Source: CAYUVF01 sp964448045
Lineage (GTDB): Bacteria > Bacteroidota > Rhodothermia > Rhodothermales > Salinibacteraceae
Direction: 5' to 3'
Length of the DNA stretch: 64,000 nucleotides
NCBI GenBank assembly: GCA_964448045.1
Contig: CAYUVF010000016.1
Coordinates: 9,631-73,630, forward strand
Both the position numbers and the translations under genes were made by a program. Positions 17,071 to 24,745 of the stretch are shown one piece after another; within the stretch, counting starts at the first letter, position 1; every line of letters begins with the position of its first letter. The notes beneath the pieces were generated by a model. It ran no database searches. It worked only from the letters and a program-made list of their open reading frames with translations, and was not told the DNA's origin.

Positions 17071-18600
17071 CTACGCGGAAGCCGCCGCTTCCGGTTCGAG
17101 GTCGCCGGGCAGAAACGTCCGCTCGATGCCTTCGAGCAGGGCAAGCAGTACGACGGTGAGCAGCGCCGCCGGCACCATGCCCTCCATGATGAGCCCCATA
17201 TCGGCCCGGCGGATGCCGGTGAGGATAGGTTGGCCATATCCGCCCGCGCCGATCAGCGCGCCGAGCGTCGCCGTCCCGATGTTGATGACGGCGGCGATCT
17301 TGATGCCCGCGAGGATCGACCGGGCGGCGAGCGGCAACTCCACCAGGCGCAGCCGGGCGCCATCGGAGAGCCCCAGCGCCACGGCCGACTCCCGCAGCGG
17401 CTCGCTGATATCGTTCAGGCCCGTGTACGTGTTCCACACGATGGGTAGCAGGCTGTAGAGGAACAGCGCCACGATGGCCGGCACGCGCCCCAGGCCCAGC
17501 GGCGGCACCATCAGCGCGAGGAGGGCCAGCGATGGAATCGTGTACGTGACGCCAACGATCAGCAAGAGGACCTGACCCGTCCAGCCCGTTTTGGCGGCGA
17601 CGATACCCATTGGGATGGCGAGCAGAATCGCGAGGAGCAGCGACACGACGACGAGCACCAGATGCTCCTGCGTCCGCATCCATACGCGCTCGGGCCGGCT
17701 CATCGTCTGGGCAGTGACGCGCTGCCCCACATCGAGTGAGTCGTTGATGAACGCCGCCGCCACCTCCGATTCCGGCACGCCGTCGATCTTGGCTCGCTTG
17801 TTTAGCTGCGTCATGGTAGCAGCCGGCAGACGCCCTTCCATCTGCTGGAGCGCATCCACCGCCTGCGGGGCGCGCTCGGCCAGGTCGGTGCGGTACACGT
17901 ACACGGCCTGGTAGGCGGGGAAATGGTCGAGGGAATCCGTCAGGATCCGCAGATCGTAGGCGGCGATCTCGGCATCGGTCGAGTAGAGGTCAATCACATC
18001 GACGGCGCCGTTGGCAAGGGCGCGGTAGCTGAGGTCGTGGTCAATGCCGCGGACGTTTTGCTGCGGCAGGTCGTAGGTGGCTTGCAGCGACGGCCAGCCA
18101 TCGCCCCGGTCCATGAACTCGTTCGAGAAGCCGAAGCGCAGCTCCGGATGCGCGCGCAGATCGCTGATCGTCTGGATGCCGAGCGAATCGGCGAGCGGGG
18201 CGCGCATGCCCAGCGCGTAGGTGTTGTTGAAGCCCAGCGGATCGGTCATACGGATGCCGAGGCGGGCGAGCACGTCGGCCAGGGGGGCACGGGTCACCTC
18301 GGCATCCGACAGGATTTCCTGGATGAGCGTGCCCGTGTATTCGGGATAGGCGTCGATGTCGCCGCGCCGCAGCGCCTCCCACAGAAAGCGCGATCCGCCC
18401 AGTTCGGCCCGATGGGTTGCTGCAAAGCCCTTGCTGCGAAGCAACAGCGTTGCCATCTCGCCGAGGATCACGTTCTCGGTGAACTTCTTCGAGCCGATGG
18501 CCAGGGTGGAGTCCTGCGCGCGGGCCTCCGCTGAAAAGAGCAGCGCGATCAGCAGCCCGGCCGCGAGCCGCGCTATGGTGCACAGAGAAGAAGACGGCAC
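17071..18600 (-). CDS. osmolyte-type ABC importer: substrate-binding protein fused to permease
   Basis: One 509-residue polypeptide carries both the binding protein and the membrane channel of a quaternary-amine importer. A signal peptide (cleavage near ARA-Q28) is followed by an OpuAC-type periplasmic domain, residues about 30-280, with IGSKKFTENVILGEM and DAYPEYTGTLIQEIL. Residues about 310-500 are a ProW/OpuCB-type permease with several membrane segments and the ATPase-contact EAA-like stretch ESAVALGLSDGARLRLVELP. The ATPase gene lies immediately upstream. Glycine betaine, choline or a similar solute is expected; the exact ligand is not readable from sequence. Confidence 0.92.
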   Translation of the reverse strand: MPSSSLCTIARLAAGLLIALLFSAEARAQDSTLAIGSKKFTENVILGEMATLLLRSKGFAATHRAELGGSRFLWEALRRGDIDAYPEYTGTLIQEILSDAEVTRAPLADVLARLGIRMTDPLGFNNTYALGMRAPLADSLGIQTISDLRAHPELRFGFSNEFMDRGDGWPSLQATYDLPQQNVRGIDHDLSYRALANGAVDVIDLYSTDAEIAAYDLRILTDSLDHFPAYQAVYVYRTDLAERAPQAVDALQQMEGRLPAATMTQLNKRAKIDGVPESEVAAAFINDSLDVGQRVTAQTMSRPERVWMRTQEHLVLVVVSLLLAILLAIPMGIVAAKTGWTGQVLLLIVGVTYTIPSLALLALMVPPLGLGRVPAIVALFLYSLLPIVWNTYTGLNDISEPLRESAVALGLSDGARLRLVELPLAARSILAGIKIAAVINIGTATLGALIGAGGYGQPILTGIRRADMGLIMEGMVPAALLTVVLLALLEGIERTFLPGDLEPEAAASA

Positions 18601-18604
18601 GGAG

Positions 18605-19366
18605 TCACGTATCGAGTTGTTCGAGCGGTTTGCGCTGGGCCTGGATGAACCTGCTGACGAAGTCTTCCGCCGGGGCGTGCACGAGGTCGTGCATGGTGCC
18701 GGTCTGGACGATCTGCCCCTGCCGGAGGAGCACGATCCGGTCGCCGAAGTAGCCGGCTTCGCCGATGTCGTGGGTCACGAGGACCACCGTTTTGTTGAGC
18801 TGGCGGAAGATGCGGCGGAGGTCGGCCTGCAGGTCGGCGCGGATCATGGGGTCGAGGGCGCCGAGGGGTTCGTCGAGCAGCAGCACGTCGGGGTCGAGCA
18901 TGAGCGCGCGCATCAGGCTGATGCGCTGGCGTTGGCCGCCGGAGAGCTGCTGGGGGCGCGGGTTGAGGCGGTCGGGGTGGAGCTGGACGAGCTCGGTGAG
19001 CTTGGCGATGCGCTCGTCCACGCGGGCGTCGCTCCAGCCGAGGTGCCGCGCCAGCAGGGCGACGTTCTCGCGCGCCGAGAGGTGCGGGAAGAGCCCGCCC
19101 TCCTGTATCACGTAGCCCATCCGATGGCGCAGCGACTGGAGGTTGGAGCGGGCGAGCGGCGTCCCGTCGAAGCGCACCGTTCCCCGATCCGGGGTGATGA
19201 GGCCGATCATCAGGCGCAGCAGCGTCGATTTGCCGCTGCCGCTGGGGCCGATCAGTACCGTGGTCTGGTGTCTGGGGGCGTCGAGCGAGAGCGGGGCGAC
19301 AGCCTGCGTCGAGCCGAATCGCTTCGCCACCTGATCAAGCTGGATCATAGAGGAGGGAGCGCTCAA
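18605..19366 (-). CDS. osmolyte-type ABC importer ATP-binding protein
   Basis: This 253-residue ATPase has Walker A GPSGSGKST, the signature LSGGQRQRISLMRAL, Walker B DVLLLDEPLGALDP and the switch His in VLVTHDIGEAGY. It most resembles ProV/OpuCA proteins but stops after the core domain and lacks the C-terminal CBS pair used as an osmosensor. The fused binding-protein/permease gene begins four bases after its stop, so the two form an operon and a complete importer. Regulation is not evident from the upstream 130 bases. Confidence 0.93.
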   Translation of the reverse strand: MSAPSSMIQLDQVAKRFGSTQAVAPLSLDAPRHQTTVLIGPSGSGKSTLLRLMIGLITPDRGTVRFDGTPLARSNLQSLRHRMGYVIQEGGLFPHLSARENVALLARHLGWSDARVDERIAKLTELVQLHPDRLNPRPQQLSGGQRQRISLMRALMLDPDVLLLDEPLGALDPMIRADLQADLRRIFRQLNKTVVLVTHDIGEAGYFGDRIVLLRQGQIVQTGTMHDLVHAPAEDFVSRFIQAQRKPLEQLDT

Positions 19367-19496
19367 TAAAGGCGAAAGGAGCGGTACATGAAAAAGACGT
19401 GAGGTCGCTTAGATCCGCTATACGAGCCGATTGAGCCCGGATCTTAGAAGTTGACGCTGCGTGGTATCCAACCTACATTGGGACGTCGCCAAATCA

Positions 19497-19569
19497 GCCA
19501 ACGTAGCTCAGCTGGTAGAGCAGTCCCCTCGTAAGGGACAGGCCGTCGGTTCGAGTCCGACCGTTGGCT
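19497..19569 (+). tRNA. tRNA-Thr (anticodon CGU)
   Basis: A full cloverleaf can be drawn. The seven-base acceptor GCCAACG (19497-19503) pairs with CGTTGGC (19562-19568). The D arm is GCTC/GAGC. The anticodon stem GTCCC/GGGAC encloses the loop CTCGTAA with anticodon CGT, which reads ACG (Thr). The T stem GTCGG/CCGAC encloses TTCGAGT. The discriminator is T and no CCA is encoded. A terminator follows within five bases. Confidence 0.97.
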
Positions 19570-19573
19570 CCGG

Positions 19574-19606
19574 CCCCGCAATCGCTACTGCGGTTGTGGG
19601 GTTTTT
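19574..19606 (+). terminator. terminator after tRNA-Thr
   Basis: A 12-base-pair stem (19574-19585 with 19590-19601, two G-U pairs) with a TACT loop is followed by TTTTT at 19602-19606, directly downstream of the tRNA. Confidence 0.88.
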
Positions 19607-19731
19607 GCGTTCAGAGTGGAATGTCGAATCAAAGTTGAAAATACAGCTTCGCATCGCGATCTTAGGAGCAGATCAGCGGGCCGATGGGCCCGACTGTACA
19701 TCCGGCGGTATAAATTGAATGCGAGGGTAGT

Positions 19732-19824
19732 ATGAACCGGAGAGTCCGAAAACAAATTTTGATTGCCTTGGGCGTCTTGGCCGGTTTTGTGGGGCTGATG
19801 GTTCTAATCAGCCAGCTTGCCTAA
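19732..19824 (+). CDS. possible 30-residue single-span membrane protein
   Basis: A short frame from ATG 19732 to TAA 19822-19824 encodes a basic N-terminus MNRRVRKQI followed by a hydrophobic helix LIALGVLAGFVGLMVLI and a short tail. A weak purine-rich stretch (GCGAGGG) precedes the ATG. The composition is typical of small membrane proteins, and it lies 38 bases ahead of the DUF481 gene. At this length chance cannot be excluded without conservation data. Confidence 0.4.
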   Translation: MNRRVRKQILIALGVLAGFVGLMVLISQLA

Positions 19825-19862
19825 GTTCACGCTGTGTCTATTCCTACCGAGGAGCCTCGCCG

Positions 19863-20639
19863 ATGAGCCTACGGGCCGTTTGTGTCGTTTTGGTTGCGCT
19901 GCTGAGCAGTGCGGTTTCCGTGACGCCGGCGCATGGGCAGGTCAATACCGAGAAGATGCGCGCCTTCGAAGTCGATGGCTTTGCAACGACCCTTGGAGGG
20001 GACGTGGCCGTCGAATCGGGGAATGCCGATTTGTTTGAGGTCGGAATCGGAACGCGCTTTGACTACCGGACGGGGCCGCATTATCTGTTTCTGATTGGCC
20101 GCGTGCGATACGGCGAAGAGGGCGGAGCGACGTTCAAAAACCAGTCGTTTGCGCACCTGCGGTACAATCGGGAGCTCATCCCGTGGCTTGTGGCGGAAAC
20201 GTTCACCCAGCTCCAACAGGATGCGTTCAAGTTGCTACGGTTGCGCGTGCTCGTGGGTAGCGGCATCCGATTCCGCTACGTTGATACCGATCGCATCGGG
20301 CTCTATCAGGGTACGACGCTGATGTATGAATACGAAACCCTCGACGCTGGAAAGGTGGGAACGCATCCGGCGACGCAATCGGTCGGGCGTTGGAGCAACT
20401 ACGTTAATGTTCGCCTCCGGCTGACGGAGAAGACCTCCATCATCAACACGGTCTACGTCCAGCCGCGCCTCGATGCGTTTGACGACATCCGCATTCTGGA
20501 TGAAGCTGCGCTGGCAGTGGCGCTGACCAAGCACGTCACGCTCCAGACGAGCTTCAGTCTCAGCTATGACAGCCGCCCCCCGGGGGCAGTGGAATCGCTC
20601 GATGTGGCGGTGCGCAATGGGATTGAGGTTTCCTTTTAG
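19863..20639 (+). CDS. DUF481-type outer-membrane beta-barrel protein
   Basis: The 258-residue protein has a signal peptide ending near AHG-Q26 and then alternating beta strands throughout, with aromatic girdle residues and turns such as FAHLRYNRELIPWLVAETFTQ and LRVLVGSGIRFRY. This pattern matches the DUF481 family (salt-induced outer-membrane protein YdiY group). It ends with IEVSF, where the terminal Phe fits a BAM-recognised barrel. It has no obvious partner gene. Function in the family is poorly defined. Confidence 0.82.
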   Translation: MSLRAVCVVLVALLSSAVSVTPAHGQVNTEKMRAFEVDGFATTLGGDVAVESGNADLFEVGIGTRFDYRTGPHYLFLIGRVRYGEEGGATFKNQSFAHLRYNRELIPWLVAETFTQLQQDAFKLLRLRVLVGSGIRFRYVDTDRIGLYQGTTLMYEYETLDAGKVGTHPATQSVGRWSNYVNVRLRLTEKTSIINTVYVQPRLDAFDDIRILDEAALAVALTKHVTLQTSFSLSYDSRPPGAVESLDVAVRNGIEVSF

Positions 20640-20659
20640 AGGGGGCTTTCCCGTGTGAA

Positions 20660-20989
20660 TCAGGGGCGGGCCTCGTCGAGTGCGCGGAGGCGCTTCCAGG
20701 CGTAAATGCCGTCGTTGTGGCCGTCATCCCAGGTAATGCGCAGGCCATAGCTGCCCACCGTCTCGACGCGCACCTCGGTCCACTCGCGGTGCGGATCGGC
20801 ATCGAGCCCTTCTGCTGCGGCCTCCAGATCGTATCCCGTAGTGTGCCCGCCACGGCAGTTGGCGCAGGGGCAGGCCCGGCGGAGGCCATCCATCGGGTAG
20901 ACCGAGCGGTGATCGTCGGCCCAGGCGATGGTGATCTGCTGAGCGGAGGTGTCAACGGACACTTGGGTGGGAGTGGTTGAATCGGCCAT
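20660..20989 (-). CDS. DUF971 domain protein
   Basis: A 109-residue protein matching the small DUF971 fold shared with the N-terminal domain of gamma-butyrobetaine hydroxylase. Visible family marks are VYPMDGLRRACPCANCRGG, with the Cys cluster that in relatives binds zinc, and the C-terminal VGSYGLRITWDDGHNDGIYAWKRLR. DUF971 proteins are often associated with iron-sulfur or oxygenase systems, but none lies nearby here. It is downstream of the sigma-factor gene, separated from it by a terminator. Confidence 0.9.
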   Translation of the reverse strand: MADSTTPTQVSVDTSAQQITIAWADDHRSVYPMDGLRRACPCANCRGGHTTGYDLEAAAEGLDADPHREWTEVRVETVGSYGLRITWDDGHNDGIYAWKRLRALDEARP

Positions 20990-21042
20990 GGGGAGGAAGT
21001 CTGCAGGGGCGGGCGGGGCAGAGGCGCGCCGGGACCAGACGC

Positions 21043-21076
21043 AAAAACGCCGGCCCCGAAATCCGGAGCCGGCGTT
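21043..21076 (-). terminator. terminator after the ECF sigma-factor gene
   Basis: Read on the minus strand, a 13-base-pair GC-rich stem (21064-21076 with 21046-21058) with a short AT-rich loop is followed by a run of T (AAAAA at 21043-21047 on the plus strand). It lies between the sigma gene and the DUF971 gene. Confidence 0.85.
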
Positions 21077-21100
21077 GGATTGCCTTCGTGCTACAGTGGA

Positions 21101-21751
21101 TTATTCCGCTTGCTGAAAGGGGTACACGTCTTTCAGGAGCGCCTGGAGCTTGGTCCGGCCGCGGTTGATGCGGCTCTTGACCGTGCCCATCGGAAGGCCG
21201 GTGATCTCGGCGATCTCGTCGTAGGCGAGCTGCTGGATATCGCGCAGCACCACGACTTCGCGGAAGGCCGGCGGAATCTCATTCATTGCTTCCTGAATGT
21301 ACCGGTCCTGAATCGTGCTCTCCGCATGCCGATCCGGGGAGAACGACTCATCCGGGATCTCCATCTCATACTCTTCGTTGTCCCGGTTCACCGACTGGAT
21401 GGACTGCATCCGGCGGCGCTTACGCTTCCGGTATTCGGACCGGGCCAAGTTCCCGGCGATCGTATAAAGCCAAGTCGAGAACTTCGCGATGCGCCGGTAG
21501 GAGTGCCGGTTGCGGTGGACACGTAAGAACGTTTCCTGCAACAGGTCCTCACACCGCTTCTTGTCACCCAAGAACCGATAGAGATACTGCATGAGCCGGT
21601 CGGAATACCGATCGACCAAGATGTTGAAGGCCTCCACGGTCCCAGCCTGAAACTGAGACATGAGGTCCTCATCGCTCATTTCTTGCAGCGCTTCGTACTG
21701 ATTAAACGCCTTATTATCCTTCTTCTTTTTAACTACGGTCTCCTTCGCCAT
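21101..21751 (-). CDS. ECF-type RNA polymerase sigma factor
   Basis: ATG 21751 gives 216 aa; a longer in-frame reading from 21844 lacks sigma-like sequence. After a Lys-rich leader, region 2 (about 30-105) contains YSDRLMQYLYRFLGD, CEDLLQETFLRVHRNRHSY and FSTWLYTIAGNLARSEYRKR. Region 4 (about 150-205) has LPPxF-like IPPAFREVVVLRDIQQLAYDEIAEITGLPMGTVKSRINRGR, a clear helix-turn-helix. No anti-sigma gene follows, which is unusual for an ECF factor, so it may belong to a regulated-by-expression group. A TTGACA hexamer lies upstream near 21819. Confidence 0.94.
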   Translation of the reverse strand: MAKETVVKKKKDNKAFNQYEALQEMSDEDLMSQFQAGTVEAFNILVDRYSDRLMQYLYRFLGDKKRCEDLLQETFLRVHRNRHSYRRIAKFSTWLYTIAGNLARSEYRKRKRRRMQSIQSVNRDNEEYEMEIPDESFSPDRHAESTIQDRYIQEAMNEIPPAFREVVVLRDIQQLAYDEIAEITGLPMGTVKSRINRGRTKLQALLKDVYPFQQAE

Positions 21752-22130
21752 ATAGGATCGATTGCTGCTACGTGATGTCGTGCGAGGATGGACGGCGCTC
21801 AATTTGATGCACCTCAATGTCAACAAAAGACATCCAAGGTGCAAATCGGAATTTGTTACGAATCCGGCAAGTCGCCGCTATGTTCCCAACGAGTTATCAT
21901 GGACGTTTATTGTGCTACAAATTGCAAGCCATCCACCCAAAACCCCTGAATCTTCATTAAGGGTGCAGGAACCGCTCCATTTCTCCGTCAGAACGGCGGT
22001 GGGCCCGCCGGGACGGCATGCGGCCCGACAGGATGGCAGGCAGGGGATTGGGGGCGGTGGCGTTTCCCGCCGGGGTTTTCTACTTTAGCAGCACATGTGC
22101 ATACGTCTTCATCATCAATCGGGTACGGTC
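21752..22130. other. divergent intergenic region, sigma factor / isoaspartyl peptidase
   Basis: These 379 bases separate two divergent genes and should carry both promoters. A TTGACA box reading toward the sigma factor lies at about 21814-21819 (minus strand), without a convincing -10. The middle (21850-21960) is AT-richer than its surroundings; 21980-22080 is G-rich. I see no RNA gene, repeat or credible small frame. Confidence 0.45.
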
Positions 22131-23210
22131 ATGTTGGGAGTTCGGGGAACGCGCTGGATGGCAGGTCTGCTGTTTATCATCGCGTGCAGTGTAATGAGTA
22201 TGGGAACGGCTGAAACAGTTACGGCACAGCCAGCGCCGGGCAAGACGGCAATCGTGATTCACGGGGGCGCGGGCACGATCCTGCCCGAGAATATGACCCC
22301 GGAGCAGGAAGAGGCGTACCGGTCGGCGTTGCAGACAGCGCTCGAAGCCGGCCACGAGGTGTTGCAGCAGGGCGGCAGTAGCGTCGAGGCCGTGGAGGCG
22401 GCGCTCCGCACCATGGAAGATTCGCCGCTCTTCAACGCAGGCAAGGGCGCCGTCTTTACCAGCGAGAACACCGTCGAGCTCGACGCTTCGATCATGGACG
22501 GCGCGACGCTCAGCGCCGGCGCCCTCACGGGCGTTAAGCACATCCGCAACCCGATCAGTCTTGCGCGGCTCATCATGGAGGAGTCGGTGCACGTGATGAT
22601 GGCGCAGGAGGGTGCCGAGGCGTTCGCCGAGCAGCACGGGATAGAAATGGTCGAGAATAGCTACTTCTACACCGAGCGCCGCCGTCAGCAGGCCGAAAAG
22701 GCGCGCGGGAACGACAGCGGCGATGCCGACGCGGACTCGGACGACCGCTCGCCCGACCTGCGCCCCGATCAGGATAAATTCGGGACGGTGGGCGCTGCAG
22801 CGCTCGACCAGAACGGCAACCTGGCGGCCGGCACGACCACGGGCGGCATGACAAATAAGCGCTTCGGCCGCGTGGGCGACTCGCCCATCATCGGGGCGGG
22901 GACCTACGCCGATAACGCCTCCTGCGCGGTGTCGGCGACCGGGCATGGCGAATACTTCATCCGCGCCGCCGTCGCGCATGACATTTGTGCGCGGATGGAG
23001 CACGGCGGCATGACGCTGCAGGAAGCGGCCGAGTCTATCATTATGGATAAGCTCCCGCAGATGAGCCCCGATGGCGGATCGGGCGGTGTCATCGCGCTCG
23101 ACCGCGAGGGCAATATCGCTATGCCATTTAACACGCCCGGCATGTATCGCGGCTACATCGACACCGCAGGCAACACGGTGATTCGCATCTACAAGGAGGA
23201 AGACGAGTGA
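22131..23210 (+). CDS. secreted isoaspartyl peptidase/L-asparaginase (Ntn hydrolase)
   Basis: The plant-type asparaginase family cleaves isoaspartyl dipeptides and Asn after self-cleavage. ATG 22131 (359 aa) gives a signal peptide ending near VTAQ33. Family motifs are AIVIHGGAGTI, the Gly-rich SPLFNAGKGAVF, and the autocleavage site KFGTVGAAALD, where Thr219 becomes the N-terminal nucleophile, followed by GTTTGGMTNKRFGRVGDSPIIGAGTYAD. Just ahead of the nucleophile is a highly acidic low-complexity linker (about 193-210), normal in place but notably Asp-rich, as in halophile proteins. Export implies a periplasmic nutrient or protein-repair role. Confidence 0.94.
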   Translation: MLGVRGTRWMAGLLFIIACSVMSMGTAETVTAQPAPGKTAIVIHGGAGTILPENMTPEQEEAYRSALQTALEAGHEVLQQGGSSVEAVEAALRTMEDSPLFNAGKGAVFTSENTVELDASIMDGATLSAGALTGVKHIRNPISLARLIMEESVHVMMAQEGAEAFAEQHGIEMVENSYFYTERRRQQAEKARGNDSGDADADSDDRSPDLRPDQDKFGTVGAAALDQNGNLAAGTTTGGMTNKRFGRVGDSPIIGAGTYADNASCAVSATGHGEYFIRAAVAHDICARMEHGGMTLQEAAESIIMDKLPQMSPDGGSGGVIALDREGNIAMPFNTPGMYRGYIDTAGNTVIRIYKEEDE

Positions 23211-23320
23211 GCCCAAATCCATGCGAGGCTGTTTGAAATAATGGACAGTTCGGATGGGGCGGGGCATCCGGGGGGCGCCCTGTTCAGGGCTGGCGGATTG
23301 GGAGCGCGATTTGCACGGGA

Positions 23321-23542
23321 ATGACCCACCTGCCCGCCGTGGATTATACGGTGACGCTCGGATACGCCTTCGAGGCGGGTTTTCTGGAGGTGTTCTACGA
23401 AGCCTCGACCGATATCGTAATCGACGATTTGCCCGATCAGACCATCAAGGTCGTCGTCTTTGAGGACGTCGCCGCCGCCCGCGCATCCCGCGTCGATCTA
23501 ACCGACTACAACGCCGTCGCCAATCACTTCGGGCTCCAATGA
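23321..23542 (+). CDS. small hypothetical protein
   Basis: A 73-residue frame between two secreted-protein genes, ending five bases before the next start. It is acidic, with TLGYAFEAGFLEVFYEAST and TDYNAVANHFG. I do not recognise it. The acidic character and the tight spacing to the methyltransferase favour a real gene; absence of family resemblance and a weak ribosome-binding site argue for caution. Confidence 0.35.
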   Translation: MTHLPAVDYTVTLGYAFEAGFLEVFYEASTDIVIDDLPDQTIKVVVFEDVAAARASRVDLTDYNAVANHFGLQ

Positions 23543-23546
23543 CCCG

Positions 23547-24335
23547 ATGAGTGTGTCAGCCCCTTCTCGATGGATCGCGGTCGTTCTGCTTGTCAGCGCG
23601 CTGGGATGGACTGCCGCGTCCACCGCCGCCTGTCAGCGGACCGGGTCAAGGACCGATAGCACTTCGTTGGTTCCGGCCGACACGTCCGATGTCTACACGC
23701 GCAAGCCGCCGAGCCGCGACGGCATTGGCAAGGTGTACATGGGCCGCGAGATTTCGGAGGTGATGGGCCATCGCGGCGCCTCGTGGCTGGAGCGGCCCGA
23801 GCGCGCCGACAACGAGCGTCCCGATCTCGTCGTCGATAGCATGAACCTCGCGCCCTCCGATGTGGTGGCCGACCTCGGTGCGGGCACTGGCTACTTTACG
23901 TTCCGCCTCGCCGATCGGGTGCCCGCAGGCCGCGTCTTCGCCGTCGATATCCAGCCCGAGATGCTCGACATCATGCGGCAACGCTTAGAGGAGCAGAACG
24001 TCGACAACGTGACGCTCGTCCGCGGCGAAATCACCGATCCGCAGCTTCCGTCCGATTCCATCGATGCCGCGCTGATGGTGGACGCCTACCATGAGTTCTC
24101 GCATCCGCGCGAGATGATGCGCAATCTCGTCGAGGCCTTGGTGCCCGGCGGACGCGTTATCCTCATCGAATATCGGAATGAGGACCCCAGCATTCCGATC
24201 AAGCCGCTTCACAAGATGAGCGAGGCGCAGGTGCGCAAGGAGATGGAGGCGGTGGGGCTGGAGTGGGTCAACACGAAAGACATGCTCCCGCGGCAGCACT
24301 TCCTCGTCTTTCGCAAGCCGATGACGAATCAGTAG
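23547..24335 (+). CDS. class I SAM-dependent methyltransferase with export signal
   Basis: The 262-residue protein has a hydrophobic leader and a possible lipobox ASTAAC (Cys29), then a spacer, then a complete Rossmann methyltransferase: VVADLGAGTGYFTFRLA (SAM motif I), VFAVDIQPEMLDIM (motif II) and IDAALMVDAYHEF. The presence of an export or lipidation signal on a SAM enzyme is odd, because SAM is cytosolic. Relatives of this type with LVPGGRVILIEYRNED also occur in other bacteria, but their substrate is unknown. The next gene starts 14 bases after its stop. Confidence 0.85.
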   Translation: MSVSAPSRWIAVVLLVSALGWTAASTAACQRTGSRTDSTSLVPADTSDVYTRKPPSRDGIGKVYMGREISEVMGHRGASWLERPERADNERPDLVVDSMNLAPSDVVADLGAGTGYFTFRLADRVPAGRVFAVDIQPEMLDIMRQRLEEQNVDNVTLVRGEITDPQLPSDSIDAALMVDAYHEFSHPREMMRNLVEALVPGGRVILIEYRNEDPSIPIKPLHKMSEAQVRKEMEAVGLEWVNTKDMLPRQHFLVFRKPMTNQ

Positions 24336-24349
24336 CCCCTGTATCCCGC

Positions 24350-24634
24350 ATGGACGACGCCACCGAATATCCGATCGACGGCGTGCTCGACCTGCACGTC
24401 TTCGAGCCGAGCGACATCGGCGACTTGGTGCCCGATTATCTGGAGTTGTCCCGCGAGAAGGGTATCCTGCGCGTGCGCATCATACACGGCAAGGGAACCG
24501 GGACGCTCCGTCGCGGCGTCCACGCCATCCTCGACCGGATGGATATGGTGGGGCGCTACGAGCAAGCAACAGATCAAAGCGGATGGGGCGCGACGATTGT
24601 GTTTCTTGTCCCCGAGGGCGCCGCTTCGGAGTAG
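24350..24634 (+). CDS. Smr domain protein
   Basis: ATG 24350 gives a 94-residue stand-alone Smr domain: LDLHVFEPSDIGDLVPDYLE, then VRIIHGKGTGTLRRGVHAIL. The LDLH and HGKGxGxLR motifs are the nucleic-acid-binding and nicking elements of the MutS2 C-terminal domain. It probably forms an operon with the methyltransferase 14 bases upstream. Stand-alone Smr proteins are linked to RNA cleavage at stalled ribosomes or to DNA nicking; which applies here is unknown. Confidence 0.9.
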   Translation: MDDATEYPIDGVLDLHVFEPSDIGDLVPDYLELSREKGILRVRIIHGKGTGTLRRGVHAILDRMDMVGRYEQATDQSGWGATIVFLVPEGAASE

Positions 24635-24745
24635 CGGGAGGCCAATCCATCGGTGAGGTCCCAAGCCGAGCAGGCCCCCCGGACGACGCCTCCGAGCGGG
24701 CCTGTGTGGTTTGGGCGAATCCCGAAAGTGGGCCGTCGAGCTGCC

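Noticed and set aside
22080..23267. 395-codon minus-strand frame opposite the isoaspartyl peptidase
   Set aside because: Antisense shadow of a well-supported gene with catalytic motifs on the plus strand.
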